From DATAOG01 sp963757395 (GTDB taxonomy: Bacteria > Pseudomonadota > Alphaproteobacteria > Geminicoccales > Geminicoccaceae): a stretch of DNA of 64,000 nt. Of the stretch, positions 19,160-27,588 are shown piece after piece. The DNA is taken from contig CAVWRK010000004.1 of the NCBI GenBank assembly GCA_963757395.1, positions 81,405 to 145,404 on the forward strand. The letters are read 5' to 3'. The notes under the pieces are model-generated. The model ran no database searches. It worked only from the letters and a program-made list of their open reading frames with translations, and was not told the origin of the DNA. The position numbers and the translations under genes were made by a program. Position 1 is the first letter of the stretch. Every line of letters begins with the position of its first letter.

Positions 19160-19171
19160 CCCATATGGGGA
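19160..19171. promoter_or_regulatory. Palindrome CCCCATATGGGG, candidate autoregulatory operator
   Basis: A perfect 12-base palindrome centred about 33 bases upstream of the RelB/DinJ start codon. RelB-type ribbon-helix-helix dimers bind short palindromes overlapping their own promoter, so this is the best operator candidate. No clear -10/-35 pair was assigned. Confidence 0.5.
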
Positions 19172-19355
19172 GCGAAGCCCGTGGCGGCGAGACCAATGAG
19201 GCACGTAGCGGTCGCAGCAAATCCGGAGACAGCCACCAACCGCCTGCCTGCGCGCGGCCACGGCGATCGAGGACAACCGTCGAGCCGCAACAAGGCACTG
19301 TTAACCCGATCGGCGGAAAGTGGTCGGCATCGGCCGCCGGGAGGGACGATCGCCG

Positions 19356-19625
19356 GTGCGTGTCTATCTTTGCCTGACCCAGCAGCACGATCTGCGACTG
19401 GTCGTGCTGGCCGCGCTGATCTGCCTGTTCGCGACCTACACCGCGTTGTCGGTGATCCGGCTTACGCGGGCCACCGCCGGTCGCGCCCGGCTGAGCTGGC
19501 TCGCGACCGCCGGCGGCGCCGCCGGCGGCGGCATCCGGGCCGCGCTGGAGGCCGCCCAGGCGATGCTCGACCGGGCGGTGGCGCCGCCGGCCTCAGCCGG
19601 TCTCGTGCTCGCGCAGGCGGGGTAG
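19356..19625 (+). pseudogene. Truncated MHYT-domain sensor N-terminus
   Basis: About 89 residues starting at a GTG preceded by GGGAGGGA. The sequence LTQQHDLRLVVLAALICLFA followed by a second hydrophobic stretch WLATAGGAAGGGI matches the first two membrane helices of MHYT-domain signalling proteins (integral membrane modules usually fused to GGDEF/EAL or kinases). The protein then leaves the family just before the MHYT motif itself and ends after an Ala-rich tail. It is probably a remnant; a small membrane protein is possible. Its 3' end overlaps the convergent moaB gene by 33 bases. Confidence 0.5.
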
Positions 19626-20132
19626 CAGCTCGGCGAAGTTGCAGGGCCGGTGGCGGATGTCGAGCTGGGTGCTCAAGATCTCGTCCCAGCCGTCCTTACA
19701 CGCGCCGGGCGAGCCCGGCAGCGCGAACAGATAGGTGCCCTTGGCGACGCCTGCGGTGGCGCGCGACTGCAGCGCCGATGAGCCGATCTTCTGCCAGCTG
19801 ATCATCCGGAACAGCTCGCCGAAGCCCGGGATCAGCTTCTCGGCGACCCGTTCCAGCGCCTCCGGGGTGACGTCGCGGCCCGTGACCCCGGTGCCGCCGG
19901 TGCTGATCACGACCTCGACCGCCGGATCGTCGATCCAGGCTTTGAGCTGAGCCGCGATCCGGTCGCCATCGTCGACCACCAGCGCCCGGGCCGCGAGCCG
20001 GTGGCCGGCGCCGGTCAAGCGCTCGACCAGCAGATCGCCCGAGCGGTCGTCGGCCGGCGTGCGGCTGTCGGAGACCGTGAGCACGGCGATCTTGAGCGGC
20101 CGGAACGGCCGGGCGGGGTCAATTCCCGGCAT
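19593..20132 (-). CDS. moaB: Molybdenum cofactor biosynthesis protein B
   Basis: A 179-residue MoaB/MogA-type protein that handles molybdopterin (adenylylation step) in the cytoplasm. It has the fold motifs AVLTVSDSRTPADDRSGD, VISTGGTGVTGRDVTPEAL and FALPGSPGACKDGWDEIL, all at normal spacing. It would support the molybdenum-dependent formate dehydrogenase 1.1 kb away, although the two are not in one operon. It lies 20 bases after the lytic transglycosylase gene on the same strand, so co-transcription is likely. Confidence 0.92.
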   Translation of the reverse strand: MPGIDPARPFRPLKIAVLTVSDSRTPADDRSGDLLVERLTGAGHRLAARALVVDDGDRIAAQLKAWIDDPAVEVVISTGGTGVTGRDVTPEALERVAEKLIPGFGELFRMISWQKIGSSALQSRATAGVAKGTYLFALPGSPGACKDGWDEILSTQLDIRHRPCNFAELLPRLREHETG

Positions 20133-20152
20133 GCGTCAGGTCCCGGCATGCC

Positions 20153-21982
20153 TCAATTCGAGGCATGGAGCTGGAGGTCGGTGTCGAGCGCCCGGTAGCT
20201 CGGCCACTGATTGCGCGCGAGCGCCAGGAGCGAGGGCTGCGGCTGGCCGAGGCGGGCCCGGTAGGTCCACAAGTTGGCCAGCACCTTCTTGACGTACACC
20301 CGGGGCTCGCGCATCGGGATCGACTCCAGGAACAGCAGCGGATCGTCCTCGATGCCGAGCTGGTCCCGCCAGCGCGCGATCCGGCCCGGCCCGGCGTTGT
20401 AGGCCGCCGCCACATAGATCAGATTGCCGCCGATCGGCGAGCGCTGCAAGAGGTGCTCGAGATAGGCTTGGCCGAATTGGATCGAGGTCGCGGGCTCGAA
20501 CAGGTCGTCCTGTTGCGGCGGCTCGAAGGCGCCGCGCGCGGCGATGTCGCGGGCGGTCTCGGGCATGACCTGCATCAGGCCCTGGGCGCCGGCCTGGCTC
20601 TCGGCGGTCGGGTCGAAGGCCAATTCGGCGCGCATGATCGAGTAGACCAGCGCCCGGTCGACGGTGTAGCCGTTGACCGGCTGCCAGCTCGGCACCGGGT
20701 AGAGGGCGCCGAAGTGATAGCCGCCCTCGCTGCTCTCGAGGCTCTGGGCGAGGCGCATCTGCGCCGCCGGCAGGTCGAGCAATTCGGCGAGCCCGATCAG
20801 GCCGACCATGACCTCGGGCGAGGCGCGCGCCGCGAGCTTGCGGATCTCCTGCTCAGCGCGCTCGAACTCGCCGATCTGGTCGAGCGCGAGCGCGCGGCGC
20901 GCGCCGGGGAAGCGCAGCAGGATCTGGGGCAGGCCGTCGGTGAGGCTGATCTGATGCCAGTCGTAGGCGATCGGCCGGCCGAGCACGGTGCGCGCCAGCA
21001 GCGCGTAGAAATCGTGGCCCTCGGCGGCGACGGCGAGATAGTGCTGCACCAGCTGCGGCCGGAAGTCGACCAGATCGGCGCGCGCCGCCCAAAAGGCCGC
21101 CCGCGAGCGCTCGGCGGGCAGAATCGCGGGGGCGTCGGCCAGGGCCGAGAAGTGCCAGGCCGCGACCTGGACCTTGCCCAGGCGCCAGGCGCTCAGCCCG
21201 GCGATCCAATGCATCTCCGGGACGGCATCGCCCGAGCGGGTGGCGGCCCGGCCGGCGAGCGCCAGGGCGCGACCGTAGTCGCCGGCGCTGAAATAGCCGC
21301 GCGCGACCGTCCAGCGGGCGAGATCGGCCTCGACCGGGTCGATCAGGACCACGATCTCGGGGCGCTGCAGCAGGGCCTCGGCCGCTTCCGGCCGGCCGGC
21401 GCCGACCAGCTGCTCGATCCCCTTGCGCCAGGCGCACACCAGGGCGTCCTCGGCCGGCGAGCGATCGATCTCGGTCTGGTAGTCGACCCGGACCATCTCC
21501 GAGCCGTCCTGACCGCTGCCGCCGAGATAGCCGCGCACCGGCCGCGGCGGCGGTGGCGCGCCGGCCGGGCGCCGACGCTGCGCCAGGCTGTAGATCCGGT
21601 CCGCGCCCGGGTGATCGGCGTAGTGCTCGAGCCAGGCGTCGAGCTCGACGTAGCTCGAGCGATAGCTCGGGTGCATGTAGCGCTGCCAGAGCACGTGGCC
21701 GAGCAGGAGCCGGTTGCCGAGCTGGGCGATCAGCCGGTCGGCGGCGGCGAAATCGCCGCGCGTCTGGAGGTCGAAGATTCGCCGGTAGAGGCCGGCGTCC
21801 CGGGCATCGAGCGGGCGCAGGACCTGGCCGGGTTGCGCTGGCCGGTCGTCCGCGGATCGCCGCGCCAGATCGAGGTTTTCGGTGGCCGCCGTCGCCGGCG
21901 ATGAGCAGGCCAGGAAGCTGGCGCAGAGGGTCGCCACCAGCAACCGGCTCAGAAGCGTCTTCTTGCAGCGTTCCCCAAGCAT
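20153..21982 (-). CDS. slt: Soluble lytic murein transglycosylase
   Basis: A 609-residue periplasmic peptidoglycan-cleaving enzyme. A signal peptide (LLSRLLVATLCASFLACSS) is followed by a long superhelical U-domain and a C-terminal SLT domain. The catalytic Glu is in MRAELAFDPTAES, followed by GAQGLMQVMPETARDIA and AYNAGPGRIARWRDQ. The long helical N-terminal part distinguishes it from short Mlt enzymes. A Cys near the signal cleavage site is not in a good lipobox. A CtrA-like box lies about 45 bases upstream of the start, in an A+T-rich spacer. Confidence 0.92.
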   Translation of the reverse strand: MLGERCKKTLLSRLLVATLCASFLACSSPATAATENLDLARRSADDRPAQPGQVLRPLDARDAGLYRRIFDLQTRGDFAAADRLIAQLGNRLLLGHVLWQRYMHPSYRSSYVELDAWLEHYADHPGADRIYSLAQRRRPAGAPPPPRPVRGYLGGSGQDGSEMVRVDYQTEIDRSPAEDALVCAWRKGIEQLVGAGRPEAAEALLQRPEIVVLIDPVEADLARWTVARGYFSAGDYGRALALAGRAATRSGDAVPEMHWIAGLSAWRLGKVQVAAWHFSALADAPAILPAERSRAAFWAARADLVDFRPQLVQHYLAVAAEGHDFYALLARTVLGRPIAYDWHQISLTDGLPQILLRFPGARRALALDQIGEFERAEQEIRKLAARASPEVMVGLIGLAELLDLPAAQMRLAQSLESSEGGYHFGALYPVPSWQPVNGYTVDRALVYSIMRAELAFDPTAESQAGAQGLMQVMPETARDIAARGAFEPPQQDDLFEPATSIQFGQAYLEHLLQRSPIGGNLIYVAAAYNAGPGRIARWRDQLGIEDDPLLFLESIPMREPRVYVKKVLANLWTYRARLGQPQPSLLALARNQWPSYRALDTDLQLHASN

Positions 21983-22019
21983 GCGGGAAACGATATTGGG
22001 ATTTTTGCTAAAACTGTAG

Positions 22020-22034
22020 TTAAGTGGTATTTAC
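22020..22034. promoter_or_regulatory. CtrA-like half-perfect box TTAA-N7-TTAC in the slt promoter region
   Basis: The spacer between slt and the uracil-DNA glycosylase gene (21983-22059) is strikingly A+T-rich. It holds TTAA-GTGGTAT-TTAC, which matches seven of the eight fixed CtrA positions, about 45 bases from the slt start. Two further TTAA tetrads follow at nonstandard spacing, so cell-cycle control of this wall hydrolase is plausible but unproven. Confidence 0.35.
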
Positions 22035-22059
22035 CAATTCTTAGGATTAACGGTCGTGG

Positions 22060-22893
22060 TTAAGTTGCTTCCAGTAATCGCCGAATCGCTAGCAAGTCCC
22101 GCCAGGCGAGACGCTTGTGCCCGGGCTGGCGCAACAGATAGGCCGGATGGAACATGACCATCACCGGCACCGTGCTGCCGTCGGCCAGCGGATAGACCAG
22201 GCGGCGGCCGCGCAGCTTGGTCACGCCCTCCTTGACCCCGAGCAGGCCGCGCGCGGCGATGCCGCCGACGAATACGATCAGCTTGGGCCGGATCAGCTCG
22301 ATCTGCCGCTCCAGGAACGGCTGGCAGGCGGCGATCTCGGCCGCGGTCGGCGTGCGGTTGCCGGGCGGCCGCCAGTAGATCGAGTTGGTGATGTAGACGC
22401 GCGAGCGGTCGAGGCCGATGGTCGCCAGCATCTTGTCGAGCAGCTGGCCGCTCGGACCGACGAACGGCTTGCCCTGGCGGTCCTCCTCGGCCCCCGGCGC
22501 CTCCCCGATCAGCATCAGCCGGGCCGCGGGGTTGCCGTCGGCGAAGCAGAGATGGAGCGCTGTCTCCTTGAGCGCACAGCCGTCGAAGGTCCGGAGCGCG
22601 GCCTCGAGCTCGGCGACGGTCGCGCAGGCGGCGGCCGTCTCGCGGGCGCTCGCGGCGACGCTGCCGGCCGACGGCAGCAGCCGCGGCGGCGGCGCCGGAC
22701 GGACCCGCGCCGCCGGCGGGGGCGCTGGCGTTGATGCCGGCGGGGCGGGCGTCCATATCTCGGGGCGTCGGTCGGCCACTGGCGCCGGCGCGGCGGCCGC
22801 GGAGCGATCGACGGGCAGCTCGCCCAGCCAGTCCGCGGCCCCCATCGCGCGGTACCAGTCGAGCCAGGCCAGCAGATCGGCGGCGGAGGTCAT
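22060..22893 (-). CDS. Uracil-DNA glycosylase, family 4 type
   Basis: A base-excision repair enzyme that removes uracil from DNA. The C-terminal about 200 residues carry GEAPGAEEDRQGKPFVGPSG, YITNSIYWRPPGNRTP and the HPAYLLRQP motif, as in iron-sulfur family 4 UDGs; Cys residues in DGCALKE and HLCFADG fit part of the cluster ligand set. The N-terminal about 90 residues are a Pro/Ala-rich linker, common in alphaproteobacterial members. The start at 22893 (MTSAADLLAWLDWYR) fits the conserved family N-terminus better than an ATG 20 codons further upstream. Confidence 0.9.
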   Translation of the reverse strand: MTSAADLLAWLDWYRAMGAADWLGELPVDRSAAAAPAPVADRRPEIWTPAPPASTPAPPPAARVRPAPPPRLLPSAGSVAASARETAAACATVAELEAALRTFDGCALKETALHLCFADGNPAARLMLIGEAPGAEEDRQGKPFVGPSGQLLDKMLATIGLDRSRVYITNSIYWRPPGNRTPTAAEIAACQPFLERQIELIRPKLIVFVGGIAARGLLGVKEGVTKLRGRRLVYPLADGSTVPVMVMFHPAYLLRQPGHKRLAWRDLLAIRRLLEAT

Positions 22894-23029
22894 GGCGTCG
22901 CTTGGGCCCCGATCGCGCGTTCCGAGGGTGACATTCGCCCCAAGGTGACGCACATCTTCTCAGGCGATCGCGCCCCGGTCAAAGGTGGCGTTGATCGCTC
23001 GGTCAATCCTGGGAGCGAGCCGAGGCGAC

Positions 23030-24658
23030 ATGGAACGCGAGAGCATGCAGTTCGACGTCGTGATCGTCGGCGCCGGGCCGGCCGGCCTCGCGGCCGCCAT
23101 CCGGCTCCGCCAGCTGAGCGTCGAGCGCGACCGCGAGATCTCCGTCTGCGTGCTCGAGAAGGCATCCGAGCTCGGCGCCCACACGCTGTCCGGCGCCGTG
23201 CTCGAGCCGCGCGCGCTGTCCGAGCTGATCCCGGACTGGCGGGCCAAGGGGGCGCCGCTCGATACCCCTGTGACCGCCGACCGCTTCCAGTTCCTGACCA
23301 GAGCCCGGGCCTTCACGCTGCCGACCCCGCCGACCATGCACAACCGCGGCAATTTCATCGTCAGCATGGGCAAGGTCGTGACGTGGCTGGGCGAGCAGGC
23401 CGAGCAGGCGGGCGCCGAGATTTTTGCGGGGTTTGCCGCCGCCGAGGTGCTCTACCACGAGGATGGCAGCGTCAAGGGCGTCGCGACCGGCGCGATGGGC
23501 CTCGATCGCGACGGCCAGCCCAAGGCCAACTTCGAGCCCGGCATCGAGCTGCACGCCAGATACACGCTGTTCGCCGAGGGCTGTCGCGGCTCGCTGACCA
23601 AGCAGCTCGAGACCCGCTTCGGCCTGCGCGAGGGTTGTGACCCGCAGACCTATGCGATCGGCCTCAAGGAGCTCTGGGAGGTCGATCCCGGCCAGCACCG
23701 GCCGGGCCTGGTCGTGCACACGATCGGCTGGCCGCTCGACCGGCGGACCTATGGCGGCTCGTTCCTCTATCACATGGCCGACAACCAGGTGGCCGTGGGC
23801 TTCGTGGTCGGCCTCGACTACCAGAACCCCTATCTCGCGCCGTTCGAGGAGTTCCAGCGCTTCAAGACCCATCCCTCGATCCGCGGCACGTTCGAGGGCG
23901 GCCGGCGGATCTGCTACGGCGCCCGCGCGCTCAACGAGGGCGGGCTGCAGTCGATCCCGCAGCTGGTGTTCCCGGGCGGGGCCTTGATCGGCTGCAGCGC
24001 CGGCTTCCTCAACGTGCCCAAGATCAAGGGCAACCACACCGCGATGAAGTCCGGCATGCTGGCCGCCGAGGCGGCGTTCGAGGCGCTCGGTACCGGCGGC
24101 GGTTCGCTCGAGGCCTATCCGGCGGCGCTCAGGGCGTCCTGGGTGCAGGACGAGCTGCATCAGGCCCGCAACGTCCGCCCGGGCTTCCGCTACGGCCTGC
24201 TGCCGGGCCTCGCCTACGCCGCGCTCGACGCCTACCTTTTGCGCGGCAAGGCGCCCTGGACGTTCCATCACCATCCCGACCACAGCCAGCTCAAGCCGGC
24301 CCGGAACTTTGCGCCGATCGACTATCCGAAGCCCGACGGCAAGCTCACCTTCGACCGGCTGTCGTCGGTCTACATCTCGAACACCAACCACGGCGAGAAC
24401 CAGCCCTGCCATCTGCAGCTCAAGGACCCGCGGGTCCCGATCGAGCTGAACCTCGCCGAATACGATGCGCCCGAGCAGCGCTACTGCCCGGCCGGGGTCT
24501 ACGAGATCGTGCGCGACGGCGAGGGCGGCGCGCCGCGCCTCCAGATCAACGCGCAGAACTGCGTCCACTGCAAGACCTGCGACATCAAGGACCCGGCCCA
24601 GAACATCGACTGGGTGGTCCCCCAGGGCGGCGACGGCCCGAACTACGTCGGCATGTAG
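23030..24658 (+). CDS. Electron transfer flavoprotein-ubiquinone oxidoreductase
   Basis: A 542-residue membrane-associated flavoprotein that passes electrons from ETF (fed by acyl-CoA and other dehydrogenases) to ubiquinone. It starts with an FAD site (VVIVGAGPAGLAAAI) and has the ETF-QO signature GAHTLSGAVLEPRAL, a ubiquinone-binding region around GIELHARYTLFAEGCRG, and a C-terminal [4Fe-4S] module (NCVHCKTCDIKDPAQNIDW). The length is typical. It would serve the acyl-CoA dehydrogenase of the catabolic region. It is divergent from the UDG gene. Confidence 0.95.
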   Translation: MERESMQFDVVIVGAGPAGLAAAIRLRQLSVERDREISVCVLEKASELGAHTLSGAVLEPRALSELIPDWRAKGAPLDTPVTADRFQFLTRARAFTLPTPPTMHNRGNFIVSMGKVVTWLGEQAEQAGAEIFAGFAAAEVLYHEDGSVKGVATGAMGLDRDGQPKANFEPGIELHARYTLFAEGCRGSLTKQLETRFGLREGCDPQTYAIGLKELWEVDPGQHRPGLVVHTIGWPLDRRTYGGSFLYHMADNQVAVGFVVGLDYQNPYLAPFEEFQRFKTHPSIRGTFEGGRRICYGARALNEGGLQSIPQLVFPGGALIGCSAGFLNVPKIKGNHTAMKSGMLAAEAAFEALGTGGGSLEAYPAALRASWVQDELHQARNVRPGFRYGLLPGLAYAALDAYLLRGKAPWTFHHHPDHSQLKPARNFAPIDYPKPDGKLTFDRLSSVYISNTNHGENQPCHLQLKDPRVPIELNLAEYDAPEQRYCPAGVYEIVRDGEGGAPRLQINAQNCVHCKTCDIKDPAQNIDWVVPQGGDGPNYVGM

Positions 24659-24968
24659 GGCGCAAGCCGCTGGCGGGTTTTCTATGCCCTCGATGAGGAT
24701 CGACGGGCCTTGTCCGTCGTCTGCGTGCGCAAGCGAAAAGTTTTGGAGGTTTCTCCGCAAAATTCCCGGATATCGCCTCGCCGGTGCCCGCGACGCCTCC
24801 GACATCGGCAGAGTGCTCGCGCGTGAGCGCCACCTCGAGACGCTCAACCATCCTCTGCCTATGCGGCGCAACGTCTCGCCAAGCTCGAGCCCGAGGTGAT
24901 CGACGTCCAGGGCGAGGGCCGTTCCTCCTGGTGGTCGACTGTGGCGAGCGTCGAAGCCCAGCGTTGGG
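24659..24968. other. Region without recognisable gene after ETF-QO
   Basis: Short open frames are present but none shows a recognisable family. One + frame contains YAAQRLAKLEPEVIDVQ and stays open for about 50 codons, and might be the tail of a lost gene. A weak GC stem followed by TTTT near 24670-24685 could help termination but is too short to call a terminator. Confidence 0.4.
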
Positions 24969-25101
24969 GTGCGAACCTAACCGTCGCACCCGTCGCACTC
25001 TGGTTCGCACTGTGACGGCCGAGAGCCACGGAATTGCTGGACTTTCGGACTGCGACGGGTGCGAACCGGGCGACGCACCCAGTCGCACTCGAGGTTCGCA
25101 C
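24969..25101. repeat. Two consecutive inverted-repeat units built on GTGCGAACC/GGTTCGCAC
   Basis: Unit 1 (24969-25010) and unit 2 (25059-25101) each consist of GTGCGAACC, a 24-25 base spacer, and GGTTCGCAC. In unit 2 the arms extend to a perfect 10 bases. The spacers resemble each other and each contains two further CGCAC elements. The unit period is 90 bases. Single half-sites recur at 25508-25516 (variant) and 25523-25531, the latter directly before the GTG start of a ParB-like fragment. The arrangement is suggestive of binding sites or hairpins. Confidence 0.7.
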
Positions 25102-25220
25102 CGCCCCGCACCTGACGCGGCTCCGACAGCGCTATCGGAGGAGGCTTGGAGGCCGATCGCGGGGCGCGGTCACAGGCCCGGGCGCCCGGAGGCGGGCCCG
25201 ACGACTGGCCGGGGCACGCG

Positions 25221-25376
25221 TCAGTGCAACGCTGCGGGGCCCTGGCGGACGGCCGCGACCACGACGGACGTGGCGGTGGCGCCCATCCATGCAGCCGAGG
25301 TCAGGATCGCCCACCACAGGAGGAAGTTGACGATCATGACCGCGGCCAGGACCGCGAGGGATGTTGTTTTCGCCAT
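25221..25376 (-). CDS. Small hydrophobic ORF, possible membrane peptide, one suspected indel
   Basis: From an ATG at 25376 the frame reads MAKTTSLAVLAAVMIVNFLL followed by WWAILTSAAW, a single convincing membrane helix. One base near 25275 appears to be missing; with it, the peptide would end after about 50 residues at a stop at 25221. There is a purine-rich GCGAGG just upstream of the start. It lies among phage scraps, so a holin-like or phage accessory peptide is possible, but no family is recognised. Confidence 0.3.
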   Translation of the reverse strand: MAKTTSLAVLAAVMIVNFLLWWAILTSAAWMGATATSVVVAAVRQGPAALH

Positions 25377-25531
25377 GACGCCTCGCTAACGGTTCGGCGG
25401 TACGACGGTTTCCTGCCGCGTATCGGTTTTCGATCACAATGTGACGCATTGGCCACAGGCGACGCATGGCGCTGTCCCGGGCGGTACCTCCCGTCTGACT
25501 CCCCACAGGTTCGCATGAGCGAGGTTCGCAC

Positions 25532-25830
25532 GTGACCGACGCATCACGGGGCGCTCGCCGACCGCATCGAGCTCTGGCCGATCGACCGGCTGCGGCCCTA
25601 TGAGCGCAACCCGCGCACGCACAGCGACGCACAAGTCGACCAGATCGCGGCCTCGATGGTCGAGTTTGGTTGGACGAACCCGGCGCTGGTGGACGAGCAG
25701 CGCGGCATCCTCGCCGGCCCGCAGGCTCGGGCTCGACGAGGTGCCGGTGGTCCAAGCTGGAGCGCCTGAGCGAGGCGCAGAAGCGCGCCTATCTGCGCGG
25801 CCGAGAGAATCCGGCGGGTCGGCCTCGCCG
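25532..25830 (+). pseudogene. ParB/Srx-like domain fragment of a phage-type DNA methyltransferase
   Basis: Starting at a GTG (VTDAS), a shift leads into IELWPIDRLRPYERNPRTHS, then QVDQIAASMVEFGWTNPALV and GILAG. Two more one-base shifts give LGLDEVPVVQ and LERLSEAQKRAYL. This is the ParB-like N-terminal domain that precedes adenine-methyltransferase domains in many prophages. The methyltransferase part is missing and the segment has at least three shifts, so this is a decayed remnant. It lies between repeats and a sulfatase transcribed from the other strand. Confidence 0.6.
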
Positions 25831-25968
25831 TAGGCGCGGTAGCGCGAGATCAGGAGGGTGTGAGCCGCGGCCGCGTCCTCGAAGAGGTGTCCGACGACTC
25901 CACCGGCGCCCTCCATCGGTTCGTCAGCGGGCGGCCCGCGATTGGGACGCCCGCCTGAAACGCCACCC

Positions 25969-27588
25969 TCACTCACTGTGACGATTTGCGGCGATAACCG
26001 CCTCGATCTGCGCCTTGACCGCCGCCATGTTGAAGCTCGCGCCCTTCTGCATGGGCGGGAAGTCGATGAAGGTCTGGGCGGCCTTGGCGACCTCCTGCTG
26101 GACGAACACGAACCGCCAGAACTCGAACGCGAACCAGTTGTAGTAGGCCAGAGAACCGCCCTTGCCGTCCGGCATGCCGGTCCGCTCGTAGGGGTCGAGG
26201 CGCAGATTGACCAGGATCGGCCAATCGACCTTGTCGGTGGCGCCGAGCCAGCCATTCGGCTGGTTGGTGAAGCGATACTTGTAGTCGTCGATCCGGACCG
26301 CGCTCAGCGTGCTCTCGGTCAGGTAGAAGATCTCGTGCCGCTTCGACGGCCCGCGGCCGGTGATCACGTCCGTCTGGTCGTAGCCGTCGAGGTGCACCTT
26401 GTAGGTCCGGTCGCCGATCTGCTTGCCCTTGAGCAGCTCCTCGGTGATGGCGGGGTCGCCAGCGGCCGCGAGCAATGTCGGGAACCAGTCGAGCCCGGAG
26501 AAGATCCCGTTCTCGATCCTGCCGGCCGGTACCTTGCCGGTCCAGCGGATGATCGCGGGCACGCGGAACCCGCCCTCCAGCGCCGTACCCTTGCCGCCGG
26601 CGAAGGGCGTCTGGCCGCCGTCGGGCCAGGTGAAGTTCTCGGCACCATTGTCGGTCGTGAACACCACGATCGTGTTCTGCTCCAGGCCATTGTCCTTCAG
26701 ATACGACATCACCGACCCGACGATGTCGTCGAGCTGCGCCATTCCGGCCTCCTGGATGCTCCAACCGTTCTCGGGCGTGCGCAGGGCTTCGTATTGGTCG
26801 GAGAGGTGGGTGATCACGTGCATCCGGGTCGGGTTGAGCCAGACGAAGAATGGCTTGCCGTCGCTCTTCGCCTTGTCCGTGAACTTGAGCGCGTCGGCGA
26901 GGATCTCGTCATCGACCGTCTTCATCCGCTCCGGATAGAGCGGACCGGCGTCCTCGATCCTCTGCTTGCCGATCTTGCCCCAACGTGGCTGGACGGTCGG
27001 ATCATCGGTATCGGTGGCCCAGCTATGGACCATGTTGCGGGGCCCGACCGTGTCCTTCAATGCGGTCGGGTAGTTCCGGTGCGAGGGATCTTCCATCGCA
27101 TCCAGGTGATAGAGGTAGCCGAAGAACTCGTCGAACCCGTGAACGGTCGGCAGGAACTGGTTCAGGTCGCCCAGGTGGTTCTTGCCGAACTGGCCGGTGG
27201 CATAGCCGACCGATTTGAGCGCCGTCGCGATCGTGATCGCCTCGTCGGGGATCCCGATCGGCGAGCCCGCCTGGCCGACCGTCGTCAGTCCGGTGCGGAC
27301 CGGCAGCTCGCCGGTGATGAAGTTGGCGCGCCCGGCCGTGCAGCTTGCTTCGGCATAGTAGTCCGTGAACCGCATGCCGTCGGTCGCCAGCTTGTCCAGG
27401 TTAGGCGTCCTGCCGGCCATGATGCCCTGGTTGTAGACGCCGATGTTGGACCAGCCGACGTCGTCGGCCATGATGACGATGATGTTGGGCTTTTTCTCCT
27501 GCGCCGAGGCGGGCGAGACGCCCGTCACGGTTGAGGCCAGCGCGAGGGGTATCAAGCCCGCCAGAAGACGTTTTGAGAAGGCTCTCAT
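25969..27588 (-). CDS. Secreted arylsulfatase (sulfatase S1 family)
   Basis: A 539-residue sulfatase that should hydrolyse sulfate esters after conversion of its active-site Cys to formylglycine. A signal peptide (RLLAGLIPLALASTVTGV...ASAQ) directs it to the periplasm or outside. The metal-binding start NIIVIMADDVGWSN, the modification site CTAGR in YAEASCTAGRANF (Ala in place of the usual Pro) and TTDNGAENF are present. The start at 27588 has GGATGG upstream and leads straight into the signal peptide. No sulfatase-maturating enzyme or sulfate transporter is adjacent. It sits between phage remnants, which suggests a transferred cassette. Confidence 0.88.
   Translation of the reverse strand: MRAFSKRLLAGLIPLALASTVTGVSPASAQEKKPNIIVIMADDVGWSNIGVYNQGIMAGRTPNLDKLATDGMRFTDYYAEASCTAGRANFITGELPVRTGLTTVGQAGSPIGIPDEAITIATALKSVGYATGQFGKNHLGDLNQFLPTVHGFDEFFGYLYHLDAMEDPSHRNYPTALKDTVGPRNMVHSWATDTDDPTVQPRWGKIGKQRIEDAGPLYPERMKTVDDEILADALKFTDKAKSDGKPFFVWLNPTRMHVITHLSDQYEALRTPENGWSIQEAGMAQLDDIVGSVMSYLKDNGLEQNTIVVFTTDNGAENFTWPDGGQTPFAGGKGTALEGGFRVPAIIRWTGKVPAGRIENGIFSGLDWFPTLLAAAGDPAITEELLKGKQIGDRTYKVHLDGYDQTDVITGRGPSKRHEIFYLTESTLSAVRIDDYKYRFTNQPNGWLGATDKVDWPILVNLRLDPYERTGMPDGKGGSLAYYNWFAFEFWRFVFVQQEVAKAAQTFIDFPPMQKGASFNMAAVKAQIEAVIAANRHSE

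Noticed and set aside
20153..21982. Lipoprotein signal in the lytic transglycosylase
   Set aside because: The residues before the first Cys (FLAC) do not fit a proper lipobox; an ordinary signal peptide explains the N-terminus.
24665..24690. Rho-independent terminator after the ETF-QO gene
   Set aside because: The stem is only three to four base pairs before TTTT; too weak to call.
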